Under the pieces are notes generated by a model. The model was given only the letters and a program-made list of their open reading frames with translations. It ran no database searches and was not told where the DNA came from. A stretch of 36,766 bases of DNA, from NCBI GenBank assembly GCA_030651965.1, contig JAUSBQ010000448.1:1-36766 (forward strand). The letters are read 5' to 3'. The translations under genes and the position numbers were made by a program. The DNA comes from Pseudolabrys sp. (GTDB lineage: Bacteria; Pseudomonadota; Alphaproteobacteria; Rhizobiales; Xanthobacteraceae). This document shows, piece by piece, positions 1 to 7,012 of the stretch (position 1 is its first letter; each line of letters starts with the position of its first letter).

Positions 1-404
1 ATGCGCGCGGCGACCAGAATGGCCGGCGCCAGGATGCCGATGGAGCGGTAGTCGGGGACCAGCGCGATAGCCGCCGAGGCGCCGGCCATCAGCACGATGG
101 AAAGCTGAATGGCGCTCTTGCGGCCGTGCCGGTCGGCATAGGCCCCGAGCACGACGGCGCCCAGCGGCCGCATCACGAAGGTGACGCCGAAGGTCAGGAA
201 CGTTAGCAGCAGCGAGACGCCCGGCGTATCGGCCGGGAAAAACAGCGTCGAGATGATGCCGGCGAAATAGCCGTAGACGACGATTTCGAACCAATCGAGC
301 GCGTTGCCGATGGACACGGCGACAATGTCGCCTCGCGGCAGTGCGCCATCGCCTCGCGGCAGCGCGGCACCCTGGCGTGCCGATTTTTGAGAATGAGCAC
401 GCAT
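1..404 (-). CDS. MFS transporter, metabolite:H+ symporter (MHS) type, N-terminal part
   Basis: This is the first 134 residues of a membrane transporter; the C-terminal part lies beyond the left edge and no in-frame stop occurs before it. After a polar N-terminus of about 30 residues comes GNALDWFE followed by VVYGYFAG, the typical opening of MHS-family (ProP/citrate/shikimate-type) proton symporters. Around residues 72-95 there is the loop 2-3 signature RPLGAVVLG then DRHGRK, and further hydrophobic segments follow. The ATG at 404 has no good ribosome binding site. It lies 59 bp after the stop of the upstream small gene, so the transporter is probably the last gene seen of the GNAT-hydrolase operon and may move that pathway's substrate or product. 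The N-terminus contains a duplicated LPRGD unit encoded by a 21-bp tandem repeat. The substrate is unknown. Confidence 0.85.
   Translation of the reverse strand, partial: MRAHSQKSARQGAALPRGDGALPRGDIVAVSIGNALDWFEIVVYGYFAGIISTLFFPADTPGVSLLLTFLTFGVTFVMRPLGAVVLGAYADRHGRKSAIQLSIVLMAGASAAIALVPDYRSIGILAPAILVAAR
328..369. repeat. 21-bp tandem duplication in the MFS transporter N-terminus
   Basis: Two adjacent 21-bp units (328-348 and 349-369) both begin TCGCCTCGCGGCAG and differ at two positions near their ends. In the protein they give two consecutive copies of a seven-residue unit containing LPRGD, just before the first membrane segment. The repeat keeps the reading frame, so it lengthens the cytoplasmic N-terminus by seven residues. 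Confidence 0.85.
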
Positions 405-405
405 G

Positions 406-456
406 AAGCCCGCAAGGTCAGCGAAAGCCGGGCCGCCAGAGTGGCACGCCGGGCTT
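406..456 (-). other. Inverted repeat just upstream of the MFS start
   Basis: Perfect 7-bp arms AAGCCCG (406-412) and CGGGCTT (450-456) flank a 37-nt loop in the short gap between the 84-residue gene and the transporter. The proximal arm ends next to the transporter start codon at 404, so the pairing could limit ribosome access. There is no T-tract, so it does not look like an intrinsic terminator. The long loop makes biological relevance uncertain. Confidence 0.3.
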
Positions 457-463
457 GCGTCGA

Positions 464-718
464 TCAAGTCGACTTGCGGCGCACCATCTTCTCGAACTTC
501 GGCCGCAGCGGGATAACCTGGCCCCTGCCGCGCGTCGACACGCGGTTTTCCAGTTCATGGCAGAAGGCCGACAGCTCCGCCTCCGAGATATCGTGAACCT
601 TCATGCGTAATTCGAGTTCTGCCATTTCGAGCAGCGCGGCAGCGCTCTCGCATTTGCAGACCCGGACGACCTCGATCGCTTCACTGATCGAGCGCAGTGC
701 TTCCTCAAGTCGTTTCAC
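464..718 (-). CDS. Small conserved-looking hypothetical protein (84 aa), coupled to hydrolase
   Basis: I do not recognise this family. The start is taken as GTG at 718, because it overlaps the hydrolase stop as GTGA (715-718), the usual arrangement for translational coupling; longer in-frame extensions would sit inside the hydrolase gene. The protein is acidic and likely helical in its first 60 residues (LEEALRSISEAIEVV and a Glu/Leu-rich MAELELRMK segment) with three cysteines (two in VCKCES). It ends in a basic tail rich in Arg and Lys. No signal peptide or membrane segment is visible. Its context suggests a partner of the GNAT/hydrolase operon. Confidence 0.65.
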   Translation of the reverse strand: MKRLEEALRSISEAIEVVRVCKCESAAALLEMAELELRMKVHDISEAELSAFCHELENRVSTRGRGQVIPLRPKFEKMVRRKST

Positions 719-1326
719 GGCCTGTCCCCCAGCGTTGCTGCGTGCTTCCACCCGACGATGCGCGACGTCGTCCTGATCCAGGAGTCGGTCCGCATCACGG
801 TCCCCCAAAGTCCCATCAACTGTCCGACGAAATCATGCACCTCCGTGGCCGGCCGGTCGGCAAGGCCATGGCTGGCGGACGCATCCGCCAGATAGGTCAC
901 GCGATGTCCGCGATGAAACGCATCGATCGCCGTCGACAGGCAGGCCGCCTCGCCGGCGAAACCCGCCATGATGAAATTGCCGCTGTTGTTGGTCATGACC
1001 TCGGCGAAATGCGGGCTGGCGTAACAGGACGGCTGCCGGCGCTCGAATATCGAATCCGAGCCATGCGGTTCGAAGCCCTCGATCCAACCGGAAGAGCGCG
1101 TCGCCGGATTGAAGAAGGTCGAGCCGAGCCAGCGCGTGTAGGCGACAGGCATGCCCATCAGCCGCGCATGCTCGAGCGCGTTGCGGCAATTGGCCAAAGC
1201 ATCATTGACGTTCGGCAGCGCAAGGGCGCGCGACGTCGCAAGATACTCCGCCTGCATATCGATCAGCACGAGAGTCGGCAGACTGGCCGGGTTGGTGAAA
1301 GCTCTCAGATCGATGACCTGGTTCAC
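715..1326 (-). CDS. Isochorismatase-family (cysteine hydrolase) protein
   Basis: A 203-residue protein of the usual size for the family, which hydrolyses amides or enol ethers such as N-carbamoyl compounds, nicotinamide or isochorismate. The N-terminal strand carries the catalytic Asp in LVLIDMQ (D23), and the nucleophilic Cys lies in GFAGEAACLS (C129). The third member of the usual triad, a Lys in the middle of the protein, is not seen: the matching segment reads FERRQPS and the only Lys is near the C-terminus (about K194). The GTG start at 1326 overlaps the upstream GNAT stop as GTGA, and its own stop overlaps the next gene the same way. The substrate is unknown. With the acetyltransferase-like partner, modification or removal of an amine or amide compound is plausible. 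Confidence 0.85.
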   Translation of the reverse strand: MNQVIDLRAFTNPASLPTLVLIDMQAEYLATSRALALPNVNDALANCRNALEHARLMGMPVAYTRWLGSTFFNPATRSSGWIEGFEPHGSDSIFERRQPSCYASPHFAEVMTNNSGNFIMAGFAGEAACLSTAIDAFHRGHRVTYLADASASHGLADRPATEVHDFVGQLMGLWGTVMRTDSWIRTTSRIVGWKHAATLGDRP

Positions 1327-2678
1327 GCTTGCCTCAACGCCCCCGGCCGCGTGACATCGCGCGCCGCGGATTTCTCCAGAATTCCGGGCGTGTGCCAGCG
1401 ACCTTCGGGCCTGATGATGACGTAAGGATCGGACTCGATGGAGACCGCGTCGGGATGCGGGGCGACGTCCAGCAAGATCTCGACAAAACCGAACTCGGAG
1501 AAGGAGAGTTCACGCGCCTCGTTCGGCACGCGGAAACCGAATTGGCCGTACCAGCCGACCAGGCTCTCTTCGGACTGGCCGTAGATGCGGGTGTAGCCCT
1601 TCATGCGGCACATCTCGATGCCGGCACGGATCATCTGCTGGGCCAGCTTGTGGCCGCGAAATTCCTTTCGCACCGCGAGCCGCTCGAGCTTGGCGAAGTT
1701 GGCGAAGTAGCGGATGCGCAGACACGCCGCCGGCTCCTGGCCGACATAGCCGAGCAGATGCGTCGCCGAGAAATCGTTGCCGTCGAACTCTTCGCCGTAA
1801 GGGCAGCGCTGTTCGGCCATATAGACCGCGCTGCGCACGGCAAAGACACGCGTCAGTTCTTCCATGGTGCGCGCCACCGTGATCGACGGCGCCGCCGTTT
1901 CGTCGGCAGCGTAATCATCATAAATCGGCGCTTTGGCAACCTCCGGTTGCGACCGGGTGTACTTGTAGACGCTGTCGCTGATGATGCCGTCATAACTGGC
2001 GCCGCAGGTGAAACCGAGACCTTCCAGCGTGTACTTGCCTTCCGGAGTCGACGCGCAGGAATAGACGTCGACGTCCCGGTAGATCGGCGTGCTGATCTTT
2101 TGCAGCGTCAGCGACATGCCGCCCGACAACGCGCCCCAGGCGTGCGTGCACCAGATATAGATGCCGGCGGGCTTCTCGTGCTGCGACGCCAGCAGCGAAG
2201 TGTCAGGATCGGTTCCCTTGAAGGTGCCTGCGACAAGCTGGCGCAAGCCTTCATGGTTGAGCATCAAATAAGCCTGGAACCCTTCCGGCCGGCGTTCCTT
2301 CGAGGTGAAGTTTTCACGCTTTGCAATTGCCCAGAATGAATCCGGGTTGTGCGACACCACGCGATGAACCACTTCGTTGCCGCCCAACCCCGGCAGGTCC
2401 TGCCGCGCGCGGTCCATCAGCATGTCGATTTCGGCGCCGGTTGGCGTGAATATGACCAGCCGACGCGCCAAACGCCGCGGATCGATGTGTCCTAGCGTGT
2501 GATTGGCGTTCGGCCTTGATTTGCGTGCCGGATGTGCGGCCTGCGAGTCTTTGTCGGACAATACGTCCTTCGGTTGTGCATTTGATGTAGAACACGCGGT
2601 AACCGCTGCTGTCGAAACCCACGATCGAAGGCCTTGCGGGCCGCTGCTCGTTCCCGCTTGGGAGTCGTGCATATTCAT
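1323..2678 (-). CDS. GNAT-like acetyltransferase, about 451 aa, probably two GNAT-like domains
   Basis: The C-terminal half (about residues 275-400) is a clear GNAT N-acetyltransferase domain. It has a recruitment strand LLGYVGQEPAACLRIRYF, then LERLAVRKEFRGHKLAQQMI matching motif A (acetyl-CoA pyrophosphate loop), and ends with WYGQFGFRV. The preceding part (about 70-250) also ends with a strand-rich YTLEGLGFTCGA segment like motif B, suggesting a second, divergent GNAT fold. The first 60 residues are polar and look disordered. Start choice is uncertain: ATG at 2678 is used, with GTG 2687 and ATG 2672 as alternatives, none with a strong ribosome binding site. It heads the minus-strand operon, is divergent from the LysR gene by about 70 bp, and overlaps the hydrolase by 4 bp. 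Substrate unknown. Confidence 0.8.
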   Translation of the reverse strand: MNMHDSQAGTSSGPQGLRSWVSTAAVTACSTSNAQPKDVLSDKDSQAAHPARKSRPNANHTLGHIDPRRLARRLVIFTPTGAEIDMLMDRARQDLPGLGGNEVVHRVVSHNPDSFWAIAKRENFTSKERRPEGFQAYLMLNHEGLRQLVAGTFKGTDPDTSLLASQHEKPAGIYIWCTHAWGALSGGMSLTLQKISTPIYRDVDVYSCASTPEGKYTLEGLGFTCGASYDGIISDSVYKYTRSQPEVAKAPIYDDYAADETAAPSITVARTMEELTRVFAVRSAVYMAEQRCPYGEEFDGNDFSATHLLGYVGQEPAACLRIRYFANFAKLERLAVRKEFRGHKLAQQMIRAGIEMCRMKGYTRIYGQSEESLVGWYGQFGFRVPNEARELSFSEFGFVEILLDVAPHPDAVSIESDPYVIIRPEGRWHTPGILEKSAARDVTRPGALRQA

Positions 2679-2747
2679 CACGCGCACTCACTTGTTGTAC
2701 CCAATTGAAGACTCTGCGATTATTTATCCAGATTAGGAGACCTCGGT

Positions 2748-3854
2748 ATGCACCGTCGGGCGACGCAGGGTGAGCCACAGGGGGATCACGCCGCACCGGA
2801 CGCCTTCGGCAAGAACGCCGATTGGGAGAGCGTCAGGATTTTTCTTGAGATCGTCCGCTCGGGCAGCTTGCGCGCGGCCGCCGACCGCCTCGGCATCTCG
2901 TTCGGCGTCGTGCGCCGGCGCATCGTCGCCCTTGAACGCGACCTCGGCACGCTGCTGATGACCCGTCACACCGGCGGCATCCGCCTGACCGCCGAAGGCG
3001 AAAGAATCGCCGGCGCGGCGCGGCAGATGGAAATCGCCGCGCACGACATCGTGCGCACGAACAAGTCGATGTCGACGCAGATCTCCGGCAACGTCAAAAT
3101 CTCGACCACCGAGGGCACGGGCACATTCTGGCTGATCCCGCGGCTGGTCGAGTTGCAGCGCGCCTATCCCGGCCTGTTGATCGACTTCAACTGCACGATG
3201 AACCCGGCCGATGTATCCAACATGGAAGCCGACATTTCCGTGCAGTTGCGGCGGCCGTCGGCGCCGGATCTGAAAATCACGCGGCTCGGCCGACTGCACA
3301 CGATGCCGTTCGCCGCGCAGTCCTATATCGATCTGTTTGGCGTTCCGAAAAGCATCGAGGAGATGGGGCGGCATCGTTACGCCCTGCATGTCTCCGAACA
3401 GACGCAGGCCAAGAAACTGTTCACCGATCTGTTTCCGGGAAAGCCATGGACCGGCCTGGTGGCGATGACCACCAACACCGCGAGCGCTCATCTGTGGTCG
3501 ATCTCAAAAGGCATCGGCATCGGCTGGCTGCCGACCTACGCGCACCTGATCGGCGGCCGCATTCAACCGGTCGAGGTCGGCCCGCGCTTTCAACTCGACG
3601 TATGGCTCGCCTATCATCCCAACGTCACCAAGATCGCGCGCGTGCGCCGGGTCATCGACTGGATCAAGGAATCGTTCGACGCGAAGAAGTTTCCCTGGTT
3701 TGGCGATGAGTTCATCCACCCCTACGACCTGCCGAAGAGCTATCTCGGCGAACCATTGATCAATCTGTTCGAAGGCTTCGTACAGCACGATCCGTCGCAG
3801 CCGAATGACTTTCCAGGGTTCGCCGACTTCCCCAAGCCGTCCTTTTCAGCATAA
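2748..3854 (+). CDS. LysR-family transcriptional regulator
   Basis: A 368-residue regulator, longer than the common 300 because of N- and C-terminal extensions. A winged helix-turn-helix lies at about residues 25-85 (FLEIVRSGSLRAAADRLG, then VRRRIVALERDLG and RLTAEGE). A periplasmic-binding-protein-like effector domain follows (about 110-310). The start is supported by AGGAG at 2735-2739, eight bases before ATG 2748. It is transcribed divergently from the GNAT-hydrolase operon, which by the usual LysR layout is its likely target; the shared upstream region is about 70 bp. The C-terminal 45 residues are aromatic- and proline-rich and outside the normal fold. The ligand is unknown. Confidence 0.9.
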   Translation: MHRRATQGEPQGDHAAPDAFGKNADWESVRIFLEIVRSGSLRAAADRLGISFGVVRRRIVALERDLGTLLMTRHTGGIRLTAEGERIAGAARQMEIAAHDIVRTNKSMSTQISGNVKISTTEGTGTFWLIPRLVELQRAYPGLLIDFNCTMNPADVSNMEADISVQLRRPSAPDLKITRLGRLHTMPFAAQSYIDLFGVPKSIEEMGRHRYALHVSEQTQAKKLFTDLFPGKPWTGLVAMTTNTASAHLWSISKGIGIGWLPTYAHLIGGRIQPVEVGPRFQLDVWLAYHPNVTKIARVRRVIDWIKESFDAKKFPWFGDEFIHPYDLPKSYLGEPLINLFEGFVQHDPSQPNDFPGFADFPKPSFSA

Positions 3855-3890
3855 GCCACCCGATCCCGAAGCAGCCGAGGCCCGAACGCG

Positions 3891-4289
3891 ATGAACTCCG
3901 AACGCCGCAATCCCAGACGACTGGACCCGCTCGACGTTCTCGTCGGCAAGCGAATCCGAACCCAGCGGCTTGTCCGCAAGATGTCGCAGTCCGATCTCGG
4001 CCGGCAACTGGGCATTACGTTTCAGCAGATTCAGAAATACGAAAGCGGCGTCAATCGCGTCGGCGCCGGCCGGTTGCAGCAGATTGCTAAAATATTCGAA
4101 CTGCCGGTCAACGTCTTCTTCGGCGAAGACACCGCGACCCAGGACGCGAGCGAAGCCACCAACGAAGCGGTGCTGAATTTCCTCAACACGGCGCGGGCGG
4201 TGAAGCTGGTCAAGGATTTCGCGCGCGTCAAAGACCCGGCACTTCAACAGGCAATCGTCACGCTGGTCGAGAAGATCGCCAACGCTTAG
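3891..4289 (+). CDS. XRE-family helix-turn-helix regulator
   Basis: A 132-residue DNA-binding protein. Residues about 14-72 form the Cro/CI helix-turn-helix: VGKRIRTQRL, then MSQSDLGRQLGITFQQIQKYE and VGAGRLQQIAKIFELPVNVFF. The C-terminal part is helical and Ala/Val-rich with no ligand domain recognisable. This compact layout is common in Hyphomicrobiales. It follows the LysR gene by 36 bp on the same strand and could be co-transcribed with it. It also lies directly upstream of the glucan locus, so regulation of glgP is possible but not shown by the sequence. Confidence 0.88.
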   Translation: MNSERRNPRRLDPLDVLVGKRIRTQRLVRKMSQSDLGRQLGITFQQIQKYESGVNRVGAGRLQQIAKIFELPVNVFFGEDTATQDASEATNEAVLNFLNTARAVKLVKDFARVKDPALQQAIVTLVEKIANA

Positions 4290-4361
4290 GCTGATTGTTC
4301 CAACGGGGCCGGATCTCGCCATATTGCTGCCGATTCGTTTCAGCACGATCGCCACATTCAT

Positions 4362-4378
4362 TGCCCATGGTTTGGGCA
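4362..4378 (+). other. Short hairpin downstream of the XRE gene
   Basis: Arms TGCCCA (4362-4367) and TGGGCA (4373-4378) flank a 5-nt loop in the 176-bp gap before glgP. There is no following T-tract. It may contribute, with the stronger stem-loop at 4395-4422, to ending the XRE transcript or structuring the glgP leader. Confidence 0.3.
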
Positions 4379-4394
4379 TGATGACGGCGTTTGC

Positions 4395-4422
4395 GTCCGA
4401 TGGACCTTCGCGTCCGTCGGGC
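4395..4422 (+). other. Strong stem-loop in the glgP leader
   Basis: An 11-bp stem pairs 4395-4405 (GTCCGATGGAC) with 4412-4422 (GTCCGTCGGGC), including two G-T wobbles, closed by the 6-nt loop CTTCGC. It ends about 43 bp before the proposed glgP start. It is not followed by a run of T, so a classical rho-independent terminator is unlikely. A leader structure or a rho-assisted end of the regulator transcript fits better. The rest of the 4290-4465 gap holds no gene I can support. Confidence 0.5.
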
Positions 4423-4465
4423 CTATGTAGATAAGTTTGACCCTGTTTATTGCCGGTAAGGCAGC

Positions 4466-7012
4466 GTGTCGGCCGCGCCCCGGCAAATTTTTTTCACCCC
4501 GATGAAGCAAGCAAGCGATCAAGCAATGCACCAATTGAAAACGCAGCCATTGCCGTCAAAAGCCCGTGAGTCGCACGAGGCCGACGGCGAACTGCGCGAC
4601 GCCATTCTGGCCAAGCTGACCTACAGCCTCGGCAAAAGCGTCAACTCCGCGACCGACAATGACTGGTATCAAGCGACCGCTCTGGCGGTGCGCGACCGCG
4701 TCGTCGACGTCTGGATCCAGTCGCGCCGCGAGGCCAAGCGGTTGAAGAAGCGGCGGGTCTACTACCTGTCGATCGAATTTCTTATCGGCCGGCTGCTGTT
4801 CGACACCTTGACCAATATGCGTCTGGTGGAGCCGACGCGCCGCGCGCTGGCCGGCATGGGCGTCGATCTCGAGCGCCTGCGCAACGGCGAGCCCGACGCG
4901 GCGCTTGGCAATGGCGGCCTCGGCCGGCTGGCGGCGTGCTTCATGGACAGCATGTCGGCGCTCGGCATTCCGGCCTATGGCTACGGCATTCGCTACGAGA
5001 ACGGTCTGTTCGAGCAGCGCATCGTCGATGGCTGGCAGCACGAGGTGCCGGAGGACTGGCTCGCCAACGGCAATCCGTGGGAGTTCATCCGCGCCGACAC
5101 CAAAATCCCGATCGGCTTCGGCGGCTCGGTGGAATTTGTCGGCGACACCGAAGCGACGATGCGCGCGGTGTGGATGCCGGCGGAGATCGTGCTGGCGGTG
5201 CCCTACGATACGCCGATCGCGGGCTGGCGCGGCCGCCACGCCAACGCGCTGCGGCTGTGGTCGGCGCGCGTCGCAGACCCCATTCATCTCGCCACCTTCA
5301 ATGAAGGCGATCTGGTCGGCGCGACGGCGGCGCGAGCGCGAGCCGAGGCGATTTCGCGCGTGCTCTATCCCAATGACGGCACCGCCGTCGGCCAGGAGTT
5401 GCGGCTTCGGCAGGAGTATTTCTTCACCTCGGCGACGTTGCAGGACCTGACCAAGCGTCACTTGCAGGAATTCGACAGCCTCGAAAATCTTGCCGACCAG
5501 GCCGCGATCCAGCTCAACGACACGCATCCGGCGATCGCGGTCGCCGAATTGATGCGCATTCTGGTCGACGAGCATGAGATCGCCTGGCCGAAAGCCTGGG
5601 CCATCACGCGCGCGACTTTGAGCTACACCAATCATACGCTGCTGCCGGAAGCGCTCGAAAGCTGGCCGGTCGATCTGCTCGGCCGCCTGCTGCCGCGCCA
5701 TCTTCAGATCATCTACACGATCAACTTGATTCATCTGCAGGACATCGAGAAGCGCGGGCTCAATAGCCCGGACTTCATCGCAGCCGTGTCGCTGGTCGAC
5801 GACACCGGCGGCGAACGGCGCGTGCGCATGGCGCATCTGGCCTTTGTCGGCACCCATTGCGTCAACGGCGTCTCGGCCCTGCACACCGGCCTGTTGCGAG
5901 AGACGGTGTTTCACGACCTGGTCAGGGCGACGCCGGACAGCGCGCCGACCCGCGTCATCAACAAGACCAACGGCATCACCTTCCGGCGTTGGCTTTACGA
6001 GGCAAACCCGCCATTGACCGCGCTCCTCGTCGATGTGCTCGGCGAGCGCGTTCTCGACGATCCGGGTTGTCTCAAGGAGCTGGAGAAATACGCCAGCGAC
6101 GAGAATTTCATCGCGCGCTACGAATATGCGCGCACCGCCAACAAATCGAAACTCGCCGGCCTGTTGCAGGTGAAGACCCGCGTTCGGGTCGATCCGCATG
6201 CGATGTTCGACGTGCAGATCAAGCGCGTGCATGAATACAAGCGGCAGCTGCTGAATCTGCTGGAGACCATCGCGCTCTATCAGGACATCCGCGAGCGGCC
6301 GCAGGACGACTTCGTGCCGCGCGTGAAGATATTTGCCGGCAAGGCGGCGGCGAGCTACGAGCGCGCCAAGCTGATCATCAAGCTCGCCGGCGATATCGGC
6401 CAGACGGTCAACAACGATGCCGTCGTCGCCGGACGCCTGAAGCTGGTGTTCGTGCCCAATTACAGCGCCAGCCTTGCCGAAGCGATCATCCCGGCCGCCG
6501 ATCTGTCCGAGCAGATTTCGACCGCCGGCATGGAAGCCTCCGGCACCGGCAACATGAAACTGGCCTTGAACGGCGCCATCACTATCGGGACTTTGGACGG
6601 CGCCAATATCGAAATCTGCGACCATGTCGGCCGCGACAACGTCGTCATCTTCGGCATGACCGCCGCCGAAGTCACCGCGCGCGTGCAGGCAGGCTTTACC
6701 GGCAACGAGGCGGCGGCCGCGTCGCCGCGCCTGACACGCGTGCTGGAGAGCCTCGCGGCGGGCGAATTCTCGCCGGACGATCCCGACCGCTATGCCTCGA
6801 TCGTCGGCGCGCTGCGCGGTTTCGACCGCTTCATGGTCGCCGCCGATTTCGACAGCTATTGGGACGCGCAACGCACGGTCGACCGGCTGTGGCGCACGCC
6901 GCATGCGTGGTGGCGCGCCAGCATTCTCAATACCGCGCGCATGGGCTGGTTCTCGTCCGACCGCACGATCCGCGAATATGCCCGCGAAATCTGGAACGTG
7001 CCGGTGGCCTGA
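4466..7012 (+). CDS. glgP: Glycogen/alpha-glucan phosphorylase
   Basis: Cytoplasmic GT35 phosphorylase that releases glucose-1-phosphate from the non-reducing ends of alpha-1,4-glucans using phosphate and PLP. At 848 residues it has the family's full length. Seen motifs include GNGGLGRLAACF, NDTHPA, TNHTLLPEA, HEYKRQLLN, KIFAGKAA and the PLP-binding EASGTGNMKLALNG, with the Schiff-base Lys at about 698. The start is uncertain: GTG 4466 has a weak GGTAAGG upstream, and ATG 4502 or 4526 are alternatives in a poorly conserved N-terminus. It is the first plus-strand gene of the glucan/trehalose locus. Its stop (7010-7012) directly abuts the stop of the convergent malQ with no base between, so the two transcripts must overlap at their 3' ends. 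Confidence 0.97.
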   Translation: MSAAPRQIFFTPMKQASDQAMHQLKTQPLPSKARESHEADGELRDAILAKLTYSLGKSVNSATDNDWYQATALAVRDRVVDVWIQSRREAKRLKKRRVYYLSIEFLIGRLLFDTLTNMRLVEPTRRALAGMGVDLERLRNGEPDAALGNGGLGRLAACFMDSMSALGIPAYGYGIRYENGLFEQRIVDGWQHEVPEDWLANGNPWEFIRADTKIPIGFGGSVEFVGDTEATMRAVWMPAEIVLAVPYDTPIAGWRGRHANALRLWSARVADPIHLATFNEGDLVGATAARARAEAISRVLYPNDGTAVGQELRLRQEYFFTSATLQDLTKRHLQEFDSLENLADQAAIQLNDTHPAIAVAELMRILVDEHEIAWPKAWAITRATLSYTNHTLLPEALESWPVDLLGRLLPRHLQIIYTINLIHLQDIEKRGLNSPDFIAAVSLVDDTGGERRVRMAHLAFVGTHCVNGVSALHTGLLRETVFHDLVRATPDSAPTRVINKTNGITFRRWLYEANPPLTALLVDVLGERVLDDPGCLKELEKYASDENFIARYEYARTANKSKLAGLLQVKTRVRVDPHAMFDVQIKRVHEYKRQLLNLLETIALYQDIRERPQDDFVPRVKIFAGKAAASYERAKLIIKLAGDIGQTVNNDAVVAGRLKLVFVPNYSASLAEAIIPAADLSEQISTAGMEASGTGNMKLALNGAITIGTLDGANIEICDHVGRDNVVIFGMTAAEVTARVQAGFTGNEAAAASPRLTRVLESLAAGEFSPDDPDRYASIVGALRGFDRFMVAADFDSYWDAQRTVDRLWRTPHAWWRASILNTARMGWFSSDRTIREYAREIWNVPVA

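Noticed and set aside
464-808. Longer 114-residue version of the small protein starting at 808
   Set aside because: The extra N-terminal 30 residues lie inside the hydrolase gene in another frame; the GTG at 718 forms a GTGA overlap identical to the one at the upstream junction.
4556-6904. A 782-residue open frame on the minus strand opposite glgP
   Set aside because: It is fully antisense to a gene with complete phosphorylase motifs; its composition (Arg/Ala/Gly/Asp-rich, no recognisable domain) is what GC-rich codon bias produces on the opposite strand.
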